From IMG/VR virus record IMGVR_UViG_3300046011_003401, positions 1-52,199 of that record: a DNA stretch of 52,199 nucleotides. The stretch is one strand, 5' to 3'. Position 1 is the stretch's first letter, and every line of letters begins with the position of its first letter. Shown here one piece after another: positions 41,711-49,016 of the stretch. The notes under the pieces were generated by a model. It did no database searches. It saw only the letters and a list, made by a program, of their open reading frames with translations, and had not been told where the DNA came from. The translations under genes were made by a program, and so were the position numbers. This stretch comes from a virus.

Positions 41711-42802
41711 GTGGCAGGTAAAATATTAATAACGCCTAATGCAGGCTCTACGACTGTAGACCCAACTATTGCCTTTCAAGGTGCTGGTGTTGCTACAGAT
41801 ATAACTTTACGAGTTCCTTCAATTGGAGGACTATCCTTTGAGGGTACAACAGGGCAATTATTCTCTATTTCAGATTCAATGTCTGGAACAATATTCTCCG
41901 TTAATGACATATCTGGAATACCCAGTATTGAGGTATTAGATACAGGTTTGGTAAAACTTGCCCAATACTCTGGCAATATGTTAATTGGAACTGGAACAGA
42001 TAATGCCACAGATAAACTTCAAGTAAATGGTTCTATTACAAGTACAGTATTAAAGTCTTCGATAGCAACTGGTACTGCTCCACTAACAGTTACATCTACA
42101 ACAAGAGTTTCGAACTTAAACGTTGCAACAGCTGGTACTGCAGATACACTAACAACTGCTAGAACTATTAATGGAACGTCATTTAATGGTTCTGCAAACA
42201 TAACAGTTACAGCTAATACAACTAACGCACTGACAATTGGTACTGGATTAAGCGGAACATCTTTTAATGGATCAGCTGCAGTTACTGTTGCATTAGCAAC
42301 TGGTTATGGCGATACATTAAATCCCTATGCAAGCAAAACGGCAAACTTTGTTTTAGCCGCACCAACTGGCATTGCAGGAGTTCCAACATTTCGCGCTATT
42401 GTTGCCGCAGACATTCCAAATGCAGCATCAGGGGCTTGGTTTAGTGGGGTTGTAAAAGTTGCAGGCGATGGGGTAATGGAAGTAGGTCGTTATATTGATT
42501 TTCATAGCACTAATGCTGGCACATCAGATTATGATGTAAGGATAGATTGTAGTGGTGTAGGTGCTATTGGTTTTGGAAGCGCAACAGTATCTGCAACAAC
42601 ATTTTCAGGGGCATTATCAGGCAATGCTACAACCGCAACATCAAGTTCAATAGCTGGCGGTGTAGTATGGGAGAATCATAGAGTAATATCAGCTAACTAT
42701 ACAATGACAGCCGACAAGTCTGGTATAAGTGCTGGGCCAATTACAATAAATACTGGAATTACAGTAACAATACCCAGTGGTGGTCGTTGGGTTATATTAT
42801 AA
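41711..42802 (+). CDS. Tail fibre protein with shared shaft and cap modules (363 aa)
   Basis: GTG start with AAGGGGTAAG upstream. N terminus AGKILITPNAGSTTVDPTIA is a fibre adaptor type. Residues about 150-235 (from TARTINGTSFNGSANITVTA to FRAIVAADIP) closely match the 35916-39308 fibre. The end (SGISAGPITINTGITVTIPS, then GGRWVIL) matches the end of 29631-31190. It thus looks assembled from modules of the two other fibres. Followed by a terminator. Confidence 0.82.
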   Translation: MAGKILITPNAGSTTVDPTIAFQGAGVATDITLRVPSIGGLSFEGTTGQLFSISDSMSGTIFSVNDISGIPSIEVLDTGLVKLAQYSGNMLIGTGTDNATDKLQVNGSITSTVLKSSIATGTAPLTVTSTTRVSNLNVATAGTADTLTTARTINGTSFNGSANITVTANTTNALTIGTGLSGTSFNGSAAVTVALATGYGDTLNPYASKTANFVLAAPTGIAGVPTFRAIVAADIPNAASGAWFSGVVKVAGDGVMEVGRYIDFHSTNAGTSDYDVRIDCSGVGAIGFGSATVSATTFSGALSGNATTATSSSIAGGVVWENHRVISANYTMTADKSGISAGPITINTGITVTIPSGGRWVIL

Positions 42803-42803
42803 T

Positions 42804-42842
42804 AAAAATACCTCGCATAGAAATTATAGCGAGGTATTTTTT
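42804..42842 (+). terminator. Rho-independent terminator
   Basis: AAAAATACCTCGC (42804-42816) and GCGAGGTATTTTTT (42829-42842) form a strong stem. Promoter P6 begins 5 bp later. Confidence 0.85.
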
Positions 42843-42847
42843 CATCC

Positions 42848-42885
42848 TTGACTTACCCCACCATACCTGCTATACTAAATAAAAT
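42848..42885 (+). promoter_or_regulatory. Late-type promoter P6 (conserved family)
   Basis: TTGACT (42848-42853), 17 bp, TATACT (42871-42876), N3, TAAAAT (42880-42885). It drives the block from 42903 onward; no further member of the family is seen downstream, so it may transcribe through the lysis genes. Confidence 0.85.
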
Positions 42886-42902
42886 TAATAAAGGATAAAA
42901 TC

Positions 42903-43496
42903 ATGGCAACCCCCGCAAAGGTAAATCTAGTAATTTATCAAGGCTCTACTTTTAGCGAAATCCTTCGTTGGGAGAGTAGCAGAAAAGTTTATAAACCTAT
43001 TACAGGTATAACTAATGCAGCGCCAGTTATTATAACTGCGCCGCTTCATAGTGTTCCAGATGGTTGGAGAGTTAGATTTACCAATGTAATTGGTATGAAA
43101 GAAATTAACTCAGCTGCAGATACTTATTCTACAGCAGTATTAAAAACAGAAAATACCATTGAAATTAATGCAATTAATAGTATTGCATATACTCCATATA
43201 CCTCAGGGGGTATTTTAGAATATAACGAACCAATAGATTTAGCTGGATATACAGCACGTATGCAAATACGTAATAAATTAGGTGATACAACATACTTATT
43301 AGATATGACTACTGAAAACGGTAGAATAATTCTTAATAATTCTGTTAAAACTATAGAATTAAAAATTACAGCTACTGATACTGCAGCTATTACTTGGACT
43401 AGCGGTGTATATTCACTAGAACTAGTATCTGCTGGTGGTGTAGTATCAACATTGATGAATGGTACTGTAACTGTAAAACAAGAAGTTACACGATAA
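42903..43496 (+). CDS. Conserved phage structural protein (197 aa)
   Basis: Matches a common phage protein pattern: KVNLVIYQGSTFSEILRWES at the N terminus, EPIDLAGYTARMQIRNKLGD (residues about 111-130), LLDMTTENGRIILNN and VYSLELVSAGGVVSTLMNGT ending KQEVTR. This family occurs near fibre and baseplate genes in many phages; it is probably virion-associated, with unknown function. The AAGGATAAAATC leader resembles that of 31280-32330. Stop overlaps the next ORF. Confidence 0.75.
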   Translation: MATPAKVNLVIYQGSTFSEILRWESSRKVYKPITGITNAAPVIITAPLHSVPDGWRVRFTNVIGMKEINSAADTYSTAVLKTENTIEINAINSIAYTPYTSGGILEYNEPIDLAGYTARMQIRNKLGDTTYLLDMTTENGRIILNNSVKTIELKITATDTAAITWTSGVYSLELVSAGGVVSTLMNGTVTVKQEVTR

Positions 43497-43630
43497 TGTT
43501 TGAAGATCAAATTATAGTACCTACGGTTATAGTTCCTGTAATTTTGACCCAACATACTTCTTCAACTATATATACAGTAGAATTTGATTCTACATATACT
43601 ACTCTGGTAACTACCAATGAATACTTATGA
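43496..43630 (+). CDS. Small protein duplicated from the next gene's 5' end (44 aa)
   Basis: Starts at 43496 by TAATG overlap. Product begins MFEDQIIVPTVIVPVILTQH and ends TTLVTTNEYL. Its EDQIIV motif is also in the N terminus of the following protein (MNTYEDQIIVRNVVETT), and the DNA carries a 20-nt exact direct repeat, so it may be a decayed or evolving partial copy. It overlaps that gene by 14 bp. No independent function is apparent. Confidence 0.45.
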   Translation: MFEDQIIVPTVIVPVILTQHTSSTIYTVEFDSTYTTLVTTNEYL

Positions 43631-43647
43631 AGATCAAATTATAGTAC
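43501..43647 (+). repeat. 20-nt direct repeat pair
   Basis: TGAAGATCAAATTATAGTAC occurs exactly at 43501-43520 and 43628-43647, 127 bp apart, each near the start of a small ORF. It points to a recent partial duplication, or is a possible recombination site. Confidence 0.8.
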
Positions 43648-43931
43648 GTAATGTAGTTGAAACTACTACTTTAGTATCCCAAGGGGCTCCCGGCCCTAAA
43701 GGGGATACTGGTATTCCGGAATCATCAGTTCCTTACAGTAAAAATGTAGATTTTGCATCTGATACTGTAGTATATAGGGCTGAAGCAGCAGTAGGCTCTT
43801 TAAATAGTGCGCCTGTGTGGAGAATTAGAAAAACAGTTATAGTTGGTGAAACTGTAACAGAAACATGGGCAAGCGGTACTGCCTTATTTAATAAAATATG
43901 GGATAATAGAATATCCTACATATATAGTTAA
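43617..43931 (+). CDS. Collagen-like small structural protein (104 aa)
   Basis: Contains a short Gly-X-Y stretch (GAPGPKGDTGIPE, residues about 25-37) that can form a collagen-like triple helix, then a body with VYRAEAAVGSLNSAPVWRIR and VTETWASGTALFNKIWDNRI. Many aquatic phages encode a similar short protein near fibre genes. Likely a minor virion protein. Followed after 9 bp by the membrane/PAS trio. Confidence 0.65.
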   Translation: MNTYEDQIIVRNVVETTTLVSQGAPGPKGDTGIPESSVPYSKNVDFASDTVVYRAEAAVGSLNSAPVWRIRKTVIVGETVTETWASGTALFNKIWDNRISYIYS

Positions 43932-43940
43932 GGGTATCGA

Positions 43941-44198
43941 ATGGAAAAGTTATTTATGTTATTTGCTGATGGTATTGCCAGCGGTGGACCGGCAGCAATT
44001 ATACTAATATTACTAGGGGTTATAGGAATATTAGTTTGGGATAGATTGGGTTTAATTAGATCTATGAAAGAAAACTCCTCACTATATCGTAGTGATATTA
44101 ATAGGGTTATTGATAAATATCAAGAAGGTCAAATTAATGTTATTCAAGCATTAAATGACATTAAACTAATCTTGGTAAAGGTAGAGGCTAAAGTATGA
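43941..44198 (+). CDS. Single-pass membrane protein with coiled coil (85 aa)
   Basis: Residues about 15-36 (GGPAAIILILLGVIGILVWD) form one membrane helix. The following SDINRVIDKYQEGQINVIQA region is helical and could coil. The layout matches small holin-like or antiholin-like proteins but also simple membrane anchors. The stop overlaps the start of the double-PAS gene (ATGA at 44195), so the two are probably made together. Whether it is a partner of the PAS protein or a lysis protein cannot be told from sequence; it lies about 4 kb from the lysis cassette. The ribosome site AGGG is weak. Confidence 0.7.
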   Translation: MEKLFMLFADGIASGGPAAIILILLGVIGILVWDRLGLIRSMKENSSLYRSDINRVIDKYQEGQINVIQALNDIKLILVKVEAKV

Positions 44199-45133
44199 GC
44201 CCCCTAGAAAGTTTATCTAACCTAATATTCTGGAGGAAGTCGTATAAAGATGCAATAGCCACTGATCTAAGTTCATTAGACTCTATTAATTCCAGATTAG
44301 AGGAGGTGGTATTAGATACTTCCTCTATTTCTAAACGTATTATTCGTAAACTCGAAAATAAAATTGAGTATATTCAACAGGAACTTTCTGAAAGGGAGGA
44401 ACTACTAGGTCATGTATTTTCAGGTGTATCTGACGTATTAATATTAAAAGATGGTGAAGGTCGTTGGAAACTTGTAAACTCTTATGGCAAAAAAGTATTT
44501 GGTATAGAACATAACGAATATAAAAACAAAACAGATTTTGAGATGTGTGATGTATCTCCAAGATTTAAAGAAATGTTTGAGTTATGTATAAAAACAGATA
44601 TTCAAGCATGGGAAACAAAAGAAATTATTGAAACTGAAGAACGTTCTGTAGATTCCTTTGGTGAAGAAGTAGTTTTTGATGTGATTAAAACCCCAATATT
44701 TAATGAAGACGGTTCCAGAAAGCATCTATTAGTTCATGGTAAAAATGTAACTGAAGAATTAGCTAATACAAAGCATATACGTATGCTAATGAATGCTTTA
44801 AATAAAGCATCAGATAGTATAACTGTTACAGACCATAATCATAATACTATTTATGCTAATGAAGCATTTTTAGACTTATATGGTTATAGCTTGGAAGAAA
44901 TATTAAATAAACCTAGAAAAATAGTAGCATCTGGTCAGACTCCAAATGAAACATATATTAGTATGTTTGAAAAAATTACCAAAGCTTTACCCTGGGCTGG
45001 TGAAATGATAAATAAAACTAAGTCTGGTGAAATATTGAATGAATTGATTTCAATAACTCCGGTTTTAAATGGGAAACCATATCCAATATACTATATTGCG
45101 GTAAATAGACCCCTCAATAAGGAAAATATATGA
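44195..45133 (+). CDS. Double-PAS sensory protein without output domain (312 aa)
   Basis: Layout: an N-terminal helix/coiled coil (about residues 20-68), PAS 1 (about 70-190: LLGHVFSGVSDVLILKDGEG, then KLVNSYGKKVFGIEHNEYKN) and PAS 2 with PAC (about 195-308: NALNKASDSITVTDHNHNTI, YANEAFLDLYGYSLEEILNK, LPWAGEMINKTKSGE, PYPIYYIAVNRPL). PAS domains bind small ligands, haem or flavin, or mediate dimerisation. No histidine kinase, GGDEF, EAL or HTH region is present, and the protein ends right after PAS 2. It is coupled to the membrane protein upstream and the Cys-rich protein downstream by ATGA overlaps. A sensor or adaptor role is inferred. Phage PAS proteins are uncommon. Confidence 0.88.
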   Translation: MSPLESLSNLIFWRKSYKDAIATDLSSLDSINSRLEEVVLDTSSISKRIIRKLENKIEYIQQELSEREELLGHVFSGVSDVLILKDGEGRWKLVNSYGKKVFGIEHNEYKNKTDFEMCDVSPRFKEMFELCIKTDIQAWETKEIIETEERSVDSFGEEVVFDVIKTPIFNEDGSRKHLLVHGKNVTEELANTKHIRMLMNALNKASDSITVTDHNHNTIYANEAFLDLYGYSLEEILNKPRKIVASGQTPNETYISMFEKITKALPWAGEMINKTKSGEILNELISITPVLNGKPYPIYYIAVNRPLNKENI

Positions 45134-45540
45134 GTGAAGTAGAACAATGCCCAACCGCAACAATGTATCCAGAAGTTAATTTAGCTAATCATTTAGCTTG
45201 TATAAAATTAGCTAATCTAGGTCCTGCAGATCCAAGACAACCAAGTGTTTTGTTTTGGGGTGATAAAATGATAAAGTGGCAAGTAAAAGAAGGTGAGGCT
45301 AGAACTCGTCTTTGTATGAATTGCGAATATTATGATAATTCACCAGAAAATCTACTATGTGTAGCTACTGGCCCTGGTGGACAACTAAAAGCATCTGCAT
45401 TACCAGTAGTTCCTAAATGGGCTGATATTGATGGTATGCCTTCTGCAGTTTGTACTAGATGGGGTATTACTTGTTCTGCTCTACGTACTTGTGATGATTG
45501 GGATCCAATTGTAGAAGAAGAAATAGATGAAGAGGATTAA
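45130..45540 (+). CDS. Cysteine-rich phage protein (136 aa)
   Basis: Eight cysteines: C7, C24, C62, C65 (LCMNCEYYDN), C77, C108, C115 and C121 (VCTRWGITCSALRTCDDW). The CSAxRTCDxW motif and the CxxC pair recur in phage proteins of unknown function. The arrangement suggests a metal or iron-sulfur site, with some likeness to HiPIP-like cysteine spacing, but binding is not shown. The end is acidic (VEEEIDEED). It overlaps the PAS gene by 4 bp, so it may be the partner or output of that sensor. A redox-linked role is speculation. Confidence 0.7.
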   Translation: MSEVEQCPTATMYPEVNLANHLACIKLANLGPADPRQPSVLFWGDKMIKWQVKEGEARTRLCMNCEYYDNSPENLLCVATGPGGQLKASALPVVPKWADIDGMPSAVCTRWGITCSALRTCDDWDPIVEEEIDEED

Positions 45541-45542
45541 TA

Positions 45543-45914
45543 ATGTCCACATCTCTAATAATTAATTTTGGTGATATTTTAAAAAGCGATACCGCAGCTA
45601 AATTTTGGGTATTTTTTACTACTTTGCCAAACTCAATAAATAATTTTGGACATACTGATGCTATACTAGTAAAAGATATTAATTCAACTGATATGACTGG
45701 ATTAATTGCAGGAGCTTCTAGTATTACATATACTTTTGATTACGGTAATAATTCACAGGGTGGTCGTACACCAAATACTCCAGTAGCTATTACAGTGGTT
45801 GGACTAGGCTTAGAAACTAGTCAATATGTTAAAGCTACTACAACTATTACGAATACCCCCTTTAACTCAGTATCTTTAGTGTCTTTACTTGAACGTAATT
45901 ACCTAAATAATTAA
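45543..45914 (+). CDS. Hypothetical structural protein (123 aa)
   Basis: Beta-rich, Thr/Ser-rich protein: INFGDILKSDTAAKFWVFFT, then SSITYTFDYGNNSQGGRTPN and VAITVVGLGLETSQYVKATT. It starts 2 bp after the Cys-rich gene and is followed by a longer structural protein. Its first residues resemble the C-terminal part of that protein (LKADTAVSFFYT), suggesting a shared fold. Virion association is inferred from composition and neighbours. Confidence 0.6.
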   Translation: MSTSLIINFGDILKSDTAAKFWVFFTTLPNSINNFGHTDAILVKDINSTDMTGLIAGASSITYTFDYGNNSQGGRTPNTPVAITVVGLGLETSQYVKATTTITNTPFNSVSLVSLLERNYLNN

Positions 45915-45925
45915 GGAAAGCAATA

Positions 45926-47515
45926 ATGACTGATTTCATTTCACTTCCACCAGATGGTGTAGGTAAAAAAGTAAGACATAGAGTATTAGCGGATTTAATT
46001 GTTATTAATCAATCAACTCCTCCACTAATCTATTCGACCATAGTAGGGTCAACATCTTTAGCAACTGCTATTATAGATAGTATTGATACTGATGTAAAAG
46101 GTAGATTAAACTATTACTTATCTGATATAACGGGCACATTTATAGCTGGCGAAGTATTAAGAAATACTACTAATACCGTTAACTATGCTACTATCTCAAC
46201 AGTAACTCCCAATATTTATACACCTCAAGTTAATATATCTGATGCTAATAATCCCTCTCATACTCAAAAGGTAGATAAACGAGGAGCAGCAGTAGCTACA
46301 TTCCCAGAAGGTACTCCACAATTTGATTCTTTTGGTCGTATGCAAGTATCACAAATGTTGGCTGTTGGTGAATACTACCATGTAGGTGCTGATCAGCCTG
46401 GTAAGTATTGGAATGATACTAATGGCACTGGTTCTATAACCTATAATCAAGCATCGAGTTCTATTAAATATAGTGCTGGTACAGCCTCTGGTGATAGAGC
46501 CTATAGAACTACTAATCAATATCACCCATATAAACCAGCAACATCTAATTTAATTTATACATCAGTAGCTTGTGGAGACGCAGGTAAAACTAATGTAATA
46601 CGTGAGTGGGGTTATTTCGATGACCTTAATGGTTTTGGGTTTAGATTAAATGGTACTACCCTACAAGTATTTATTCGTTCAGATGTTACTGGAAGTGTTG
46701 TAGATACCATAGTAAACCAAGCTAACTGGAATAATAATATTCTAGATAATAGTACAGCGTCAGACTTTGTTTTAAATCTAACTAAACTAAATATATTTTG
46801 GATGGATTTTGAATGGATGGGTGCAGGTACCATTCGTCTAGGTGTAGTAACTCCTGATGGAAGACGTATTACTTGTCATACTTTTGAAAATACTAATAAT
46901 GTTACTTTACCATTTATGCGTACGGCTACATTGCCACTACGTTGGGGTATAAAAAATACTGGCATATCTGCTAGTACATCTGAAATGAGTGTAGTTGCTG
47001 GTGCAGTATTTACTGAATCTGCCGATGTTCAATACTCTGGTACTTTAATTCATACAAGCCCACCAAATCCGATTGTATTAGTAAATTCTGATGTATATAG
47101 ACCTTTCCTATCTTTTAGACCAAAACTAACTGTTGGTGGATATCCTAATAGAATTATTGGTATACACGAGGCTTTTGATTGGGCAAGTATTGGTGATTCA
47201 GCAGTTCATATTGGAATATTCGTAAACCCTAGCTCACTAACAGGCGCTATTTGGTCTGATTCTATAGTTCCTACAAGTATGTTACAAGTTGATAGATCTG
47301 CTAGTGAAATGTCTCAAGACGGCACTTTAATAGAATCATTCCTTGTTGGTCCTAATAGTGCTGATAGAGTTACATTGGGTGATAGGTTAGAAAAATCTTT
47401 TGAACTACCAGCAGATGGTGTAACTCAACCAGTATTTGTATTTGCTGCTAAAGTACTAAAAGCTGATACAGCGGTTAGTTTCTTTTATACAAAATATTGG
47501 AAAGAGATTAGATAA
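45926..47515 (+). CDS. Putative virion structural protein (529 aa)
   Basis: Begins TDFISLPPDGVGKKVRHRVL and contains SDANNPSHTQKVDKRGAAVA, FDSFGRMQVSQMLAVGEYYH and a jelly-roll-like middle (VACGDAGKTNVIREWGYFDD, then GFGFRLNGTTLQVFIRSDVT). The FDSFGRMRVS-type motif is common in large virion proteins of aquatic phages. It ends VSFFYTKYWKEIR. Likely a tail or fibre-associated protein. AAGGAAAG precedes the start and the stop overlaps the next gene's start (TAATG). Confidence 0.72.
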   Translation: MTDFISLPPDGVGKKVRHRVLADLIVINQSTPPLIYSTIVGSTSLATAIIDSIDTDVKGRLNYYLSDITGTFIAGEVLRNTTNTVNYATISTVTPNIYTPQVNISDANNPSHTQKVDKRGAAVATFPEGTPQFDSFGRMQVSQMLAVGEYYHVGADQPGKYWNDTNGTGSITYNQASSSIKYSAGTASGDRAYRTTNQYHPYKPATSNLIYTSVACGDAGKTNVIREWGYFDDLNGFGFRLNGTTLQVFIRSDVTGSVVDTIVNQANWNNNILDNSTASDFVLNLTKLNIFWMDFEWMGAGTIRLGVVTPDGRRITCHTFENTNNVTLPFMRTATLPLRWGIKNTGISASTSEMSVVAGAVFTESADVQYSGTLIHTSPPNPIVLVNSDVYRPFLSFRPKLTVGGYPNRIIGIHEAFDWASIGDSAVHIGIFVNPSSLTGAIWSDSIVPTSMLQVDRSASEMSQDGTLIESFLVGPNSADRVTLGDRLEKSFELPADGVTQPVFVFAAKVLKADTAVSFFYTKYWKEIR

Positions 47516-48024
47516 TGTTAGCTAATATATTTGCTTTTTGGGACGATTTAATCGACCCGTTAAAATGTACTTTTGATGGGGAAAATAAGCTAATATATAT
47601 AAATCCAACTGTAACTACTCTAAATGTAAAAGAAGATATTTATTCAGCATTTAAACGCTGGATGTTTAGAGATACTAATGCTAAATATGAAATGGGTATC
47701 CGCTCTATTGGTGGAGACCCAATTTCAGTTGGTGTAACTGCTGGTGAGATGTACTTCTTAATTAATGGTTGGCAGGTCTATACAGACCATAATGTTAAAG
47801 TTAATGGTGTACTATATCATGATGACGGGTTGGATGTTTATATTGGTCCAGGTGGGGTTACTTCTGTAGTATCTAGTATTGTAACTGGATATGTGGTTTC
47901 TACACCGCAACAAATTGCAACAGCAGTTTGGACAGAACCTACTAGTACAGGTACTGAGGGCTCTTTTGGATATCATTTAACTAATAAAGTACTTACTGTT
48001 ATTAAATTCTTAGGGCTTAAATAA
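47515..48024 (+). CDS. Conserved phage virion-associated protein (169 aa)
   Basis: The core FDGENKLIYINPTVTTLNVK, EDIYSAFKRWMFRDTNAKYE, MGIRSIGGDPISVGVTAGEM and YFLINGWQVYT is a widespread phage pattern (DIYSAxKxW...IGGDP...FLxNGW) next to structural genes. The C terminus (ATAVWTEPTSTGTEGSFGYH, then LTNKVLTVIKFLGLK) is a short helix that may attach to the tail. Function unknown; virion role inferred. TAATG overlap with both neighbours. Confidence 0.75.
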   Translation: MLANIFAFWDDLIDPLKCTFDGENKLIYINPTVTTLNVKEDIYSAFKRWMFRDTNAKYEMGIRSIGGDPISVGVTAGEMYFLINGWQVYTDHNVKVNGVLYHDDGLDVYIGPGGVTSVVSSIVTGYVVSTPQQIATAVWTEPTSTGTEGSFGYHLTNKVLTVIKFLGLK

Positions 48025-48374
48025 TGCTTTCAACAATTTTATTTAGTTTAACTGTAGGTCAACTACTTACATATGGGTTTTTATTAGCAATAGTTATATT
48101 TATTATTGCTATCATATTAATTTCTAGAGATAGCAGAGTTAAATATAGATTAATTGACTTAATCAGTAATCCAGATGGTACAGCCTCATTAACTAGATTA
48201 CTTCAATTATCTGCTGGTGTTACTGGAACTTGGGTTGTAATTAAGCTAACTCTTGCCAACACTTTAACTGTAGATATATTTGGTGTATATTTAGCTGCTA
48301 TGGGTATTTCTGAAGGCTTTACTAAGTGGATTCAATCTAAAAAAGGTACTAATAATGATACTACTATTTCTTAA
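48024..48374 (+). CDS. Holin candidate (116 aa)
   Basis: Hydrophobic segments at about residues 13-33 (LTYGFLLAIVIFIIAIILIS), 65-82 (GVTGTWVVIKLTLANTLT) and 84-96 (IFGVYLAAMGISE). The C terminus is charged (KWIQSKKGTNN). It immediately precedes the spanin genes and the M15 peptidase, the normal position of a holin, which forms the timed hole in the inner membrane. No family-level match can be named, so the call rests on size, topology and position. It overlaps the i-spanin gene by 20 bp. Confidence 0.65.
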   Translation: MLSTILFSLTVGQLLTYGFLLAIVIFIIAIILISRDSRVKYRLIDLISNPDGTASLTRLLQLSAGVTGTWVVIKLTLANTLTVDIFGVYLAAMGISEGFTKWIQSKKGTNNDTTIS

Positions 48375-48723
48375 AACATATTTTAGACAAATAGCTTTTA
48401 TAATTATTTTAGGTATTGCTGTATTAGCAATATATAATAAAGGTTACCAATCTGGATATAATAATAGAGTAATACACTATGAAAAAATCCGTATCGAGGA
48501 TAGAAATATTTTAGTTGGTAAAATAGATAATCTAGAAGCATTAAGTATTGGTATGTCTAAAGATGTAGTTCGTAAACAAGTTAAATTAAGTAAAGACTTA
48601 AATAATCTTACTTTAGATATAAAAAATAATAAATCATTTGTTATAAAAAATGGTGAGTGTATCCCATCAGAATATTTTATAAATACATTTAATTCCGTTA
48701 TTGATAGAGCGAATCAAAAATGA
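48355..48723 (+). CDS. Inner-membrane spanin (Rz-like)
   Basis: 122 aa with one N-terminal membrane helix (about residues 11-29: QIAFIIILGIAVLAIYN) and a periplasmic, mostly helical charged domain (IRIEDRNILVGKIDNLEALS, DVVRKQVKLSKDLNNLTLDI). The next gene encodes a small lipoprotein, overlapping by 4 bp, as in Rz/Rz1 pairs. Such spanin complexes join inner and outer membrane and fuse them at the end of lysis. No sequence family is claimed; topology and gene pair support it. Cys and Pro near the end (GECIPSEYF) may aid dimerisation. Confidence 0.78.
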   Translation: MILLFLKTYFRQIAFIIILGIAVLAIYNKGYQSGYNNRVIHYEKIRIEDRNILVGKIDNLEALSIGMSKDVVRKQVKLSKDLNNLTLDIKNNKSFVIKNGECIPSEYFINTFNSVIDRANQK

Positions 48724-49016
48724 AAAATACTATAATATTTATACTTTTATTATCTTTAACGGCTTGTGGAACTTTTTTTCAAAAACAAGATTTGCCAATA
48801 ATTTTAACCGAGCAAAATACAGAGTATTTAGTACCTGAGGTTAATATTGACCAATATTTATTACTAGAATGTGAGCAATTAAATCCTTTAATTAAAACGG
48901 ATAATTTTACTGATATTTTATTAACTACTAAGGATAATGCAGCTTTATATACTTCTTGTAGAGATAAACACTCTGCATTAGTAAAAATATTAAAATCTTC
49001 ATTAAATATTAAATGA
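48720..49016 (+). CDS. Outer-membrane spanin lipoprotein (Rz1-like)
   Basis: 98 aa with a lipoprotein signal: basic start MKN, hydrophobic IIFILLLSL and lipobox LTAC with the lipidated Cys at position 16. The mature part starts GTFFQKQDLPIILTEQNTEY. Overlap with the i-spanin gene (ATGA) and placement just before the endolysin support the call. It would insert in the inner leaflet of the outer membrane and bind the i-spanin. A Gram-negative host is implied. A further Cys pair (about C51 and C79) could form a disulfide. Confidence 0.78.
   Translation: MKNTIIFILLLSLTACGTFFQKQDLPIILTEQNTEYLVPEVNIDQYLLLECEQLNPLIKTDNFTDILLTTKDNAALYTSCRDKHSALVKILKSSLNIK

Noticed and set aside
33757-42802. Diversity-generating retroelement acting on the fibres
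   Set aside because: No reverse transcriptase gene or template/variable repeat pair is visible; the repeats are ordinary fibre shaft modules.
43941-44198. Calling the 85-aa membrane protein the holin
   Set aside because: It is 4 kb from the endolysin, coupled to the PAS gene, and a better-placed multi-segment candidate exists at 48024-48374; a holin-like role is not excluded.
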